IMG/VR virus record: IMGVR_UViG_3300035698_007036 | Span: 55,537 to 119,536 of that record | Strand: one strand, 5' to 3' | Length of the DNA stretch: 64,000 nt | Source of the DNA: a virus | Shown here: in pieces, positions 8,885-16,525 of the stretch | How positions within the stretch are numbered: position 1 is the stretch's first letter | Layout: every line of letters starts with the position of its first letter | Program-made: the position numbers and the translations under genes | Notes under the pieces: model-generated | Databases searched by the model: none | The model's input: only the letters and a program-made list of their open reading frames with translations | What the model was told of the DNA's origin: nothing

Positions 8885-9471
8885 AAAGGCAACCTGTAAT
8901 TAAAAAATGGTTAAAACTTTTGAAGGAAAATGATGCTGTAATAGTTTCAGGCGAAGGTCTTTCAAAGATAGTTTTTGGATTAGACGATCAAAGAGTTTTT
9001 TATTTTGATAAACTTGGAAGGGCCATACCGTTCAGTATAGGTCTTGCGATGGCAATAAATAAAAGAGTATTTGTCATATGTGAAGATATCGAGTTAATGA
9101 GGAACTTTAGTCTAATGGCCCAAGCAGCATCCAGTAGGTGTGTAAATCTTATTTTTGTGTTTGTGGGCTGTGGCACGCACCAGGATTCTGGTGGACAGCC
9201 TAATGTACTAAGCAATATAAAGGCACCCAAAGGGGTTCTGTTTAATATGGGCATAACGGTTTATGATTTTACTCCACATTTTAATGACAAGTATAATAGA
9301 ACGTTGCCTGATGTTTTTGAAAGACTACGAGGACCATCAGTTGCTTTGGTAGACGTAGATCCAGGAGTGACTAATATTACAAAAGTAGACATAGACAAAA
9401 TAAAAGTCGTAGCTAGATTCTCAGAATTTGTTCAGGATTTAGAGCTTGGAACTTCTCTGTTTTTACCTTAA
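8881..9471 (+). CDS. TPP-dependent decarboxylase, diphosphate-binding subunit (ComE/phosphonopyruvate decarboxylase C-terminal-like)
   Basis: This 196-aa product matches the C-terminal TPP domain. It has LGRAIPFSIGLAMAI at 45-59, then an ED pair (68-69) at the position of the GDG motif, and GGQPN (104-108), the family's hallmark GGQPT. The metal-binding pattern GDG...NN is only partly kept: the aspartate is present, but the DNG preceding GGQP is GCG (C97), so the usual Asn ligand is missing. The protein could be a weak or altered enzyme, or a non-catalytic partner. It overlaps the alpha-like gene by 4 bases and sits between tail genes, which is unusual for a metabolic enzyme. Confidence 0.6.
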   Translation: MKRQPVIKKWLKLLKENDAVIVSGEGLSKIVFGLDDQRVFYFDKLGRAIPFSIGLAMAINKRVFVICEDIELMRNFSLMAQAASSRCVNLIFVFVGCGTHQDSGGQPNVLSNIKAPKGVLFNMGITVYDFTPHFNDKYNRTLPDVFERLRGPSVALVDVDPGVTNITKVDIDKIKVVARFSEFVQDLELGTSLFLP

Positions 9472-9482
9472 GGAGGGTATAG

Positions 9483-10703
9483 ATGTCATACGAAAACATA
9501 AAACTTCGAAAATCTAATGTAGCCGTAGTTGATGGTTACTTCTATATGATGGACCAAGACGTAGATGCTTTGATTGTGAAGACAGATGATGGTACCCAGG
9601 CGTTTTCGTATCCATTAAGTAAGACAATATCTAATGCTGTTACCAGTATGGAGTGGGATGGTAGAAATTTTTGGACTTTAGAAACTTCAGATACTAATGA
9701 AGTCACTATCCGTAGATGGTATATAAATAACTACGTCTGTAAACTTAGAGATACTTTTACCTTGTCTCCAGGAGCTCATAATTATGTGTCCGAAGCTATG
9801 ACGGTAGAGCACTATCATAGAGCTTTCACAGGTGACGAGGTGGCAGGCTCTTCCACTTTGAGCATGGATAGCACTAATATGGCCAATGGCGAGACTTTAG
9901 CTTTAGGTCCTAATGGTAGTGGTCAGGTAGAGGAAGTGGTAGTAAACACGACTTCAGCAGGTTCTGTAACCATTTACGGTAATACAGCCTACTCTTATCT
10001 TACAGGGGATCTTGTGTGTTTCTACAAGGACATATGGCTGTTTAATAATTATGATGGCGTGTCCGCTAGTGCTGGAGCTCTATATAAGATAGATGGTTAT
10101 ACCGGTATATACACCACGCATTCCGGTGGTGGTGAGTTTTATAACATAAAGGCCTGTACTTTCTACGATATGTCCTATGTTGATGTTTCTTGGGATAATG
10201 CTATTAGTTACGTTAGAGGGACCAACATGATTTTCTTGAATCCACAAAACCTAGATGATAACTTTGGTTCTATGATAATGGACAATTTAAACGATAATTT
10301 AGCTGACACTATTATAATATACGATGTGGCTGTAGAAGGAGCGAATGTTTATAGATTACAGAGAGAAGCAACTTACTACGGAACGACCGCAACTTTTGCC
10401 GACAGTACTTACAATTACCAGTTAAGTACATTAGACGCATTTATTACAAGCATCTCTTTAAGAGCAGCACCTGCTATTCTCCCTGCCAATAGTGTTAATG
10501 AGTCCGATATAACAGCAGTAGTTAAAGACCAATTTAATCAACCTATAGTTAGTAAAATAGTTTCATTTACTGACGACGACACTAATGGTTACATAACATC
10601 ATCATCTGTTAATACAGATGGTCAAGGTGTCGCTGAGACTAAATACCATGCTGGAAATCAAGCTAGAGAAGTAAAGGTAACTGCAACCGCTCAGCAGAGC
10701 TAA
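9483..10703 (+). CDS. Tail fibre-like protein with C-terminal Ig-like (Big_1-type) domain (406 aa)
   Basis: An AAGGAGG site is followed by ATG. Residues 1-330 form a beta-rich domain. Residues 330-406 read ITAVVKDQFNQPI, then NTDGQGVAET, then VKVTATA, the pattern of invasin/intimin-type bacterial Ig domains found in adhesins and phage fibres. It is a paralogue of the next gene: both start M(S/A)YENI.L and share GTNM(I/V)F and a later YD(V/L)A segment. A role in surface contact is likely. There is no catalytic signature. Confidence 0.6.
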   Translation: MSYENIKLRKSNVAVVDGYFYMMDQDVDALIVKTDDGTQAFSYPLSKTISNAVTSMEWDGRNFWTLETSDTNEVTIRRWYINNYVCKLRDTFTLSPGAHNYVSEAMTVEHYHRAFTGDEVAGSSTLSMDSTNMANGETLALGPNGSGQVEEVVVNTTSAGSVTIYGNTAYSYLTGDLVCFYKDIWLFNNYDGVSASAGALYKIDGYTGIYTTHSGGGEFYNIKACTFYDMSYVDVSWDNAISYVRGTNMIFLNPQNLDDNFGSMIMDNLNDNLADTIIIYDVAVEGANVYRLQREATYYGTTATFADSTYNYQLSTLDAFITSISLRAAPAILPANSVNESDITAVVKDQFNQPIVSKIVSFTDDDTNGYITSSSVNTDGQGVAETKYHAGNQAREVKVTATAQQS

Positions 10704-10714
10704 GGAGTAATTAG

Positions 10715-13387
10715 ATGGCGTATGAAAACATAAGTCTCTCGTATCCTAATTTTTGTATAGCCCCAGTAGTTGGGACTTTTGCTACTATACATGGTACGGA
10801 CACTTTAAGAATAAAAAACGCTACAGGAGCTGTTCAAGGTGACTATTTATTATCGAATAGTATAACAGACAACCTCCTCTGCCTTGAGTATGTGGGGCCG
10901 AGAAATATACCAGCCGTTATTGATGGTTTGACATTTTTTACTATAGAAAAGGCGAGTTCTACATCTGTAAATATAAATAGGTGGGAGCTAGACGCTTCAG
11001 GGATAGCACTTGATCTTGTACAGACCATAACTAAAAGTACATCTGGGGTCAACCACTATAACGCCTTGACCGGGTGTGTTGAATACTATTCACGTAAGTT
11101 TACCTCGGCCGAGGGTAATGGTAGTGATCATATAACTACAACCTCCACAAGTAAGATAGCGGCTGGCATGAGATTATTCTTAGGCCCTAGCAACGACATA
11201 GATAATCTTGGAGAAGGTGAATGGATAACGGTAGACTATGTTTCCGGAAGTGATGTGTATTTCACTACTAATATTACGAAGGATTACCTGATAGATGACC
11301 AGGTAAATTTTTATAAGAACACTTATATTTACAGTTCATTAGGTTACAACGGAGCAGCTGACTATGGAAGTTTGTTTCAGTTAGACGCCAAAACAGGGAA
11401 TTTGTTAAACGTTAATTACGATGGCTTTTATAGAAAAGCACAAGTATGTAAATGGTATCCAGCTACTGGGAACATCCCTACAGTAGTCGGTACCAACATG
11501 GTTTTTGTGTCTCCGTATGATTCTTATCTAAACTGGAGATCCATGTCTTTAAACAATTTGGATGATGACAAAGCCACCACATTGTCAGTCTATGATTTAG
11601 CTTTTGACAGCAGCACAATATATAAGTTAATGCAGCAGATAACAAAGAAAGATGATGACGGTGATGAGGTTACAACTAATTGGTCACCCTATTATAATTA
11701 CCTACAAGATTCACTACTACCCTATACCAATAGTTTACAGATGTATACTGATAAATCGACTATGGTCGGCCAATATGACTCAACAGCCCTGACGGTGGTT
11801 TTAAGGGACCAATTTGGTGTAGGGCTGTTAGGGGTGGCGGTAACAGTAGCACGTGCTGACGGTGACTCTGGGGCCGTTTTAGACCCAATAGACGGACAGC
11901 TTACAACCAATAGCAGTGGGATAGCTCAGGTGGGTTATACCTCTGGAGCTATTTATGGTGGGTTGACCCAATTAACATGTAAGGCTTCTGGTGGATCACC
12001 TTCCACTGGGAGTGCTTGGGTATGGGATTCTACGCATATTATCAGCAAAATAGAGCACGAGAATACAGGCAGGGTGTACCAACTATTTGCCAATTCTACG
12101 TTTGCCGTAGAGTGTCCTACTCTTATGCGACAGGTTTTAAACATTTATACAAGTGACCAGACATTATTTTGTAGGACACGCTTTACTTCTCCAGGAGGAA
12201 ATTGGAGTAATCCCAGTTCCTATTCATCATTGGTGTCTACCTATCTCCCATCCTTAATAGTTGGATCTGGAGACGGCCCACAGGAAAGCTTTTTTGGTTG
12301 GGAAAACAAAGATAATCCAGGCAAGAATCATACTATTAGACAAGTAGTAGATGCAGAAGGGGAAGGCAGAGTGGAGCAGGTAGGGGATGCTGTGGGTTAT
12401 AATGATAGATTAAGACAAGTAGCAGATGCTGAATCCGACTTACAAGTTAGCCAATTGAAAATGAGTCAACATACAAGTTGGATAAACGGAATAGCTTACG
12501 ATGAACTGTTTACAGAGACTGTGATAAATCAGTTCGTTTTTGTTGAGGAGGCTATACCACAATTTTGGAGCGAGAAGAATCCTATAGACACTAATATCTG
12601 GATTAGATTGAGGCCATTTGCTTTCGATTTAAACCCAGCAACTTTGAAGTTTTATGTTAAGGAAGATTCTTATTCCGGAAATACTGGCTACGTAGATATG
12701 GCCCCATATTTAACTGTTACTGTTTTTGATGCTGGCGGCGGAATAGATGGACTTGATGTGACGTGTAATCCACCAAGCGATTTCCACTACAGCGGTATAG
12801 TATACGTCAGAATAGAAGTGTATGATTTAGCCGGAACTCCTAATTTTATTTGGGTCGATTATTGGTTCAGTATTATACCTGATTATAGATTTCCTTATCT
12901 TGAGGGGCTGAATCCAAGTAGAGAACAAGATAATGTTGCGGTTGACACCGATGTTTATTTTGAGATAAAGGACGTAGGGGTAGGCGTAGACATAGACACT
13001 CTTGAGATGACCGTCAATTCAAGGATAGTTGTACCTACTACTATAGTTAAGATAGATGATAATCATTACACAGTGGAGTATGATCCAAGTGATGATTTTC
13101 AATTTGATAAATCAATATTTGTTAATGTAAAGGTTAACGATCTTTCTAACTATGATAATTTGATGAATGACAGTTATAGATTCTATACAGTGTCCAGTGA
13201 CGAAGTATGGTATACCGACTTCTTTCCAGGCGTATGTAAAAGAGGTATGTCGAGATATTCAGATGTAAGAATTGTTTTACTTGATGCTGGTAGCGGAATA
13301 GATAGAGACAGTATAAGAGTTCAAGTTCTAGAAAGGGAGGCCACTAGTAGATTTAATATTGTTCCGATAGTATATAGAATTTCATAA
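10715..13387 (+). CDS. Large tail fibre-like protein with several Ig-like domains (890 aa)
   Basis: The N-terminal 350 residues are paralogous to the preceding gene. Residues 355-425 form a Big_1-type Ig domain (VVLRDQFGVGLLGV, TTNSSGIAQV). Residues 540-585 hold short QV.DAE repeats. From about 605 there are SbsA-type Ig copies, each with a 'D.G.GID.(D)(T/S)' turn: about 605-730, 731-830 and an incomplete third copy at 831-890. The incomplete copy stops shortly before the GIY-YIG gene. Ig domains in phage tails usually bind surface polysaccharides weakly. Confidence 0.6.
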   Translation: MAYENISLSYPNFCIAPVVGTFATIHGTDTLRIKNATGAVQGDYLLSNSITDNLLCLEYVGPRNIPAVIDGLTFFTIEKASSTSVNINRWELDASGIALDLVQTITKSTSGVNHYNALTGCVEYYSRKFTSAEGNGSDHITTTSTSKIAAGMRLFLGPSNDIDNLGEGEWITVDYVSGSDVYFTTNITKDYLIDDQVNFYKNTYIYSSLGYNGAADYGSLFQLDAKTGNLLNVNYDGFYRKAQVCKWYPATGNIPTVVGTNMVFVSPYDSYLNWRSMSLNNLDDDKATTLSVYDLAFDSSTIYKLMQQITKKDDDGDEVTTNWSPYYNYLQDSLLPYTNSLQMYTDKSTMVGQYDSTALTVVLRDQFGVGLLGVAVTVARADGDSGAVLDPIDGQLTTNSSGIAQVGYTSGAIYGGLTQLTCKASGGSPSTGSAWVWDSTHIISKIEHENTGRVYQLFANSTFAVECPTLMRQVLNIYTSDQTLFCRTRFTSPGGNWSNPSSYSSLVSTYLPSLIVGSGDGPQESFFGWENKDNPGKNHTIRQVVDAEGEGRVEQVGDAVGYNDRLRQVADAESDLQVSQLKMSQHTSWINGIAYDELFTETVINQFVFVEEAIPQFWSEKNPIDTNIWIRLRPFAFDLNPATLKFYVKEDSYSGNTGYVDMAPYLTVTVFDAGGGIDGLDVTCNPPSDFHYSGIVYVRIEVYDLAGTPNFIWVDYWFSIIPDYRFPYLEGLNPSREQDNVAVDTDVYFEIKDVGVGVDIDTLEMTVNSRIVVPTTIVKIDDNHYTVEYDPSDDFQFDKSIFVNVKVNDLSNYDNLMNDSYRFYTVSSDEVWYTDFFPGVCKRGMSRYSDVRIVLLDAGSGIDRDSIRVQVLEREATSRFNIVPIVYRIS

Positions 13388-13397
13388 AGGAGGCTTG

Positions 13398-13751
13398 ATG
13401 AAATTTAACATCTATGTGTTTCTGGATCAAAGGGGAAAACCCTATTATGTGGGCAGAACTAATAATTTCAGTAGAAGACGGAAAGAACATTTAGGTGAAA
13501 TAAAGAAGGGAAATAAATTACCGAAATATAATAAAGCCAGTAAGATGATTAAACAAGGTTATGGATTTAAAATGAAGACTATAGCTAAGACATTAGACTT
13601 AAAGGACTCTATGGAGCTAGAGAAATTTTTTATCAAGAGATACAGAGGACTAGGATACACGCTTTATAATCTTACATCTGGCGGAGATGATAAACAGAGG
13701 ATTAAGATAAATTATCCTAAAAAGAAAGTTTACAAAATAAAGAAACGTTAA
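13398..13751 (+). CDS. GIY-YIG family endonuclease, likely homing
   Basis: The N-terminal residues carry the fold signature as IYVFLD...YYVGRTNNFSRRRKEH. YV and YVG stand in for GIY and YIG, with the conserved Arg (R in GRT) and a following basic helix. The catalytic Glu candidate lies near residue 76 (MELEKFFI), and SGGD closes the domain. The full nuclease is about 90 residues, then a basic tail (KKKVYKIKKR). I chose ATG 13398, 4-5 bases after AAGGAGG, over the TTG at 13395. Free-standing GIY-YIG genes are mobile in phages. This one sits between two Ig-domain tail genes. It acts on DNA; its target site is unknown. Confidence 0.85.
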   Translation: MKFNIYVFLDQRGKPYYVGRTNNFSRRRKEHLGEIKKGNKLPKYNKASKMIKQGYGFKMKTIAKTLDLKDSMELEKFFIKRYRGLGYTLYNLTSGGDDKQRIKINYPKKKVYKIKKR

Positions 13752-13767
13752 TCGGAGGAGGTTGTGG

Positions 13768-14403
13768 ATGTCAATAGAAATCACCAATTTTTCACTTTCG
13801 ACAGGCGGGTGGGAATATGCTAGCGGCAGTATTGGTGTGGATATCATCGACCAGGTTTATAATGTAACCACTTCAGGCTGTTATTTAGAGATTAATGGTA
13901 CTACTGTAAGCACTGTTTTAACCCCTATTTCTGAAGGATATAGGATGACTTATGACTCTCCGGATAACTTTATATCTCTGACAGGCCCATCAACATTCAC
14001 AACCAATGGGTCTAATGACAATGGAGACCATGTTTACGAAGATTTTTATCTAACCTTCGGATATATAGTGGAGTATGTTAATACCCCATTGGAAGGTTGG
14101 GACTTTGGTTATAATACTGAAGTGGTAGTGAGGGCAAGTGCTGAGAACATGGCATCCTGTCCTATCAAGAACGCGGAAGCCTTTTGGTTTGAGACAGAAT
14201 CTAGGCCAAACAGGCATTTAGGTGCAAGTATAGTAGGAATTCCTGTTAAGTCAGACTCCGCCGTCCTGTCTGCATCTATTTATCCACAAAGCACTGCATT
14301 TTTCTATGGTAAGACTTACAAAGTTGTGCTTAGGGCCAGAGACTTCGTAGGAAACGAAATGATACCACTTGAATTCGAATTCAAAATTGAAGATAGGCCC
14401 TAA
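13768..14403 (+). CDS. Ig-domain tail protein (213 aa)
   Basis: GGAGGAGG lies 6 bases before ATG 13768, which is preferred over the TTG at 13762. Residues 20-75 contain GVDII, then LEING, then YRMTYDSPDNF, matching the SbsA-like Ig pattern of the 890-aa protein. Residues 155-175 carry LGASIVGI and LSASIYP, short strings like the repeat of the 655-aa protein at 39166. A beta-rich C-terminal domain follows. It is probably a fibre or tail-tip accessory. Confidence 0.5.
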   Translation: MSIEITNFSLSTGGWEYASGSIGVDIIDQVYNVTTSGCYLEINGTTVSTVLTPISEGYRMTYDSPDNFISLTGPSTFTTNGSNDNGDHVYEDFYLTFGYIVEYVNTPLEGWDFGYNTEVVVRASAENMASCPIKNAEAFWFETESRPNRHLGASIVGIPVKSDSAVLSASIYPQSTAFFYGKTYKVVLRARDFVGNEMIPLEFEFKIEDRP

Positions 14404-14425
14404 TAATTTTAAGGAGGAATAAGAT

Positions 14426-15982
14426 ATGGCTGCAACAACAAGGTGGGTAGAATATTCGGTATCTGATGCGGGCGTAGCAACAACCGGCGGGGGTACAGCT
14501 TCTGGAACAGGTACTCGTGGATTTTGTGAAGCTACTGCAAGTGTTGATGACACCTTTGATGTAGGCCCAACATCAAATAGACTATATTTAAATATCGACA
14601 GTGATCCTGCCAGTACTTATGTCACTCTAGCCAGTGGTACAGATCTAGACCCTAGGTTTGTAGCCAAAGATATTACCGAAAAGGTTCATGACCTAGGTAA
14701 GGTTGGTCAATATGAGATAGGCTACGATCACGCACAATGTGTTTGGGAAAATGACGATACTGCGAGTCGTTTTGTCATTTATTCTGGATCATTTGGATCA
14801 AGTTCACAGGTAACTGTGACGAGTGGTACTAACACTGTTCATACCGAGCTTGGTTTTGGTACCAAATCAGAAGTAGGCGGTTCAGCCACTTCTAATGCTG
14901 GTGATAGTGGTGTAACTATTTCTGGCTCGTATGATGGTTTCTATGATGAGTTTTATCATGTAATCATAAATAAAGAGGTTAACGTAGGTACACCAAGTAA
15001 GGGAGGCTCTAATACTTATGTTGGTAACATTACACAGGGCGGTGTGTTTACACACACAAGTGCCATTACCTATGTTTTATCCATTGACGTTACTAATGGT
15101 ACAACTCTGAATGGTGGTACTGGTGCTGTCCCCACTATGAGTTGGACATCTACTGGTAGTGCTGACGATGGCGGCCCCATTGAACTGTTGTTTGCCAACT
15201 ATTGGTATTCTGTAGGAACAAAGGGCGTTAAAGTAAAGTTCACAGATTCTGTTTTTGTTACTGTGGACCCAGCCTGGACTATAATTTGTACTTATCCGCA
15301 GTATGCCCAAGGGTTGAATACCTCAGCCCCAATAGCGACCGCAATGTTTACTTGGGCAAGTAATAGGGGCGACGATGCTACGGCAGCGGCTACAACAAAT
15401 ACAACTTATACCAGGTTAGGCACTAGAGGATTATATATTAAGTGGACAGGTACTTTGGATCTAACCGCTAATGAGGATTTCTATGTTGTATGTACACCGC
15501 CGCAACCGCAATCGTACGACATCACCAATTTAAATTACGGAAATGTCACAGTCTCTACAGAGTCTTCTGTAAAGGTATCTCTTTTCGAGATCATGTCTGG
15601 GGCTAAAGAGATATCTTCTGTTAAATTTGGTCTACAGGCTGAAGGAACTTTCTCTCACCATGACCAAGGGAATAATGATACCAAGTTTAGATTTGGTACA
15701 GTAGGTCCTGGGGCCACTGCTGGTTCTAGTCCCATTAACGGAAAGGAATGGCATTCTGCGGTAACTGCTGCTGATATAAGTAGCGATGTACAACCTAGTT
15801 ATTTAGCGGTAACTAAAGGTGATTTGGCTGTGGTAGCAGACGCCGATGCCAGTGAAATTATAGGTACTAGTGCCTCTAATGGCATGACCGCCGATCCTAT
15901 CTGGCTCGGAGTTAAATTAGGCTCTTCGGAAGTCGGTGCTAATAGCACCATTAACTATAGAGTTTATTTCGATTACGCCTAA
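14426..15982 (+). CDS. Large virion structural protein, shared 'SGSFGSSS' module (518 aa)
   Basis: AAGGAGG precedes the ATG. Residues 110-160 carry FVIYSGSFGSSS, then VTSGTN, then ELGFG, the same module as in the products at 6981 and 22215. The rest is Thr/Gly/Ser rich beta sequence with Trp and Tyr scattered, and residues 365-510 form a further beta domain. No cleavage or catalytic site is seen. It is likely a tail or fibre subunit. Confidence 0.55.
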   Translation: MAATTRWVEYSVSDAGVATTGGGTASGTGTRGFCEATASVDDTFDVGPTSNRLYLNIDSDPASTYVTLASGTDLDPRFVAKDITEKVHDLGKVGQYEIGYDHAQCVWENDDTASRFVIYSGSFGSSSQVTVTSGTNTVHTELGFGTKSEVGGSATSNAGDSGVTISGSYDGFYDEFYHVIINKEVNVGTPSKGGSNTYVGNITQGGVFTHTSAITYVLSIDVTNGTTLNGGTGAVPTMSWTSTGSADDGGPIELLFANYWYSVGTKGVKVKFTDSVFVTVDPAWTIICTYPQYAQGLNTSAPIATAMFTWASNRGDDATAAATTNTTYTRLGTRGLYIKWTGTLDLTANEDFYVVCTPPQPQSYDITNLNYGNVTVSTESSVKVSLFEIMSGAKEISSVKFGLQAEGTFSHHDQGNNDTKFRFGTVGPGATAGSSPINGKEWHSAVTAADISSDVQPSYLAVTKGDLAVVADADASEIIGTSASNGMTADPIWLGVKLGSSEVGANSTINYRVYFDYA

Positions 15983-16019
15983 TTTTGTTGTAGAATTTAA
16001 TGGAAAAGGAGGGGATGAA

Positions 16020-16226
16020 ATGCCTTTGTACGAATTTTTATGTACAGAATGTGGTAAACTACATACTGACTTAGTGAAGTTAGGCACCGAAACATCTAAA
16101 TGTCCGAAATGTAACAATGTTGCGGAGAGGGTGATGTCAGTGCCTAATTTTGTTTTAAAAGGGAATGGTTGGGCTAAAGATAACTATGGACTTAAAAAGA
16201 CTAAAAAGGGGAAATCTGAATCATGA
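16020..16226 (+). CDS. FmdB-family zinc-ribbon protein (68 aa)
   Basis: ATG 16020 follows GGAGGGG and the product opens MPLYEFLCTECG. CTEC near residue 8 and CPKC near residue 31 form the two knuckles of a zinc ribbon of the FmdB family (PLYEY.C..CG...), which are small putative regulatory proteins common in bacteria and seen in phages. A Lys/Gly-rich tail follows. The larger frame that starts inside the previous gene is rejected. The stop overlaps the next ATG (ATGA). Function unknown, perhaps nucleic-acid or protein binding. Confidence 0.8.
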   Translation: MPLYEFLCTECGKLHTDLVKLGTETSKCPKCNNVAERVMSVPNFVLKGNGWAKDNYGLKKTKKGKSES

Positions 16227-16525
16227 GACGTGGATGGGAAATAGAATTAAGTGACGGTACCATTATTAATGAATTTCAGATGGACTGGACAAAGGTCCCA
16301 AAGAAGGAGATAATCCGTTTAACTTTGAGATATGACGGAAGAGAGTGGAATCTACAGGGTCATGGGGCCTATTTACAAAAGAAGCGTGGGTCTATGACCC
16401 CGTTTCACCAAGATAGTTTTAGAGTAGAATCTCGATCGATAGGTTACTATGACGGTAACTCTAAAGTGTGGTATACAGTTAAAGAAAGTACAGGTAAAAT
16501 GAGGGTGGAAGTTGAGGATACCTAA
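16223..16525 (+). CDS. Hypothetical protein (100 aa)
   Basis: It is coupled by ATGA to the zinc-ribbon gene and by TAATG to the giant gene that follows. The small soluble product opens with WEIELSDGTIIN and is mixed alpha/beta and fairly basic. There is no signal peptide or motif. It may be a chaperone or assembly factor for the adjacent 1761-aa protein, judging only by coupling. Confidence 0.5.
   Translation: MRRGWEIELSDGTIINEFQMDWTKVPKKEIIRLTLRYDGREWNLQGHGAYLQKKRGSMTPFHQDSFRVESRSIGYYDGNSKVWYTVKESTGKMRVEVEDT

Noticed and set aside
15936-16226. Longer version of the zinc-ribbon gene
   Set aside because: Its upstream part overlaps the preceding gene and lacks a ribosome binding site; ATG 16020 has GGAGGGG at good distance and matches the family start.
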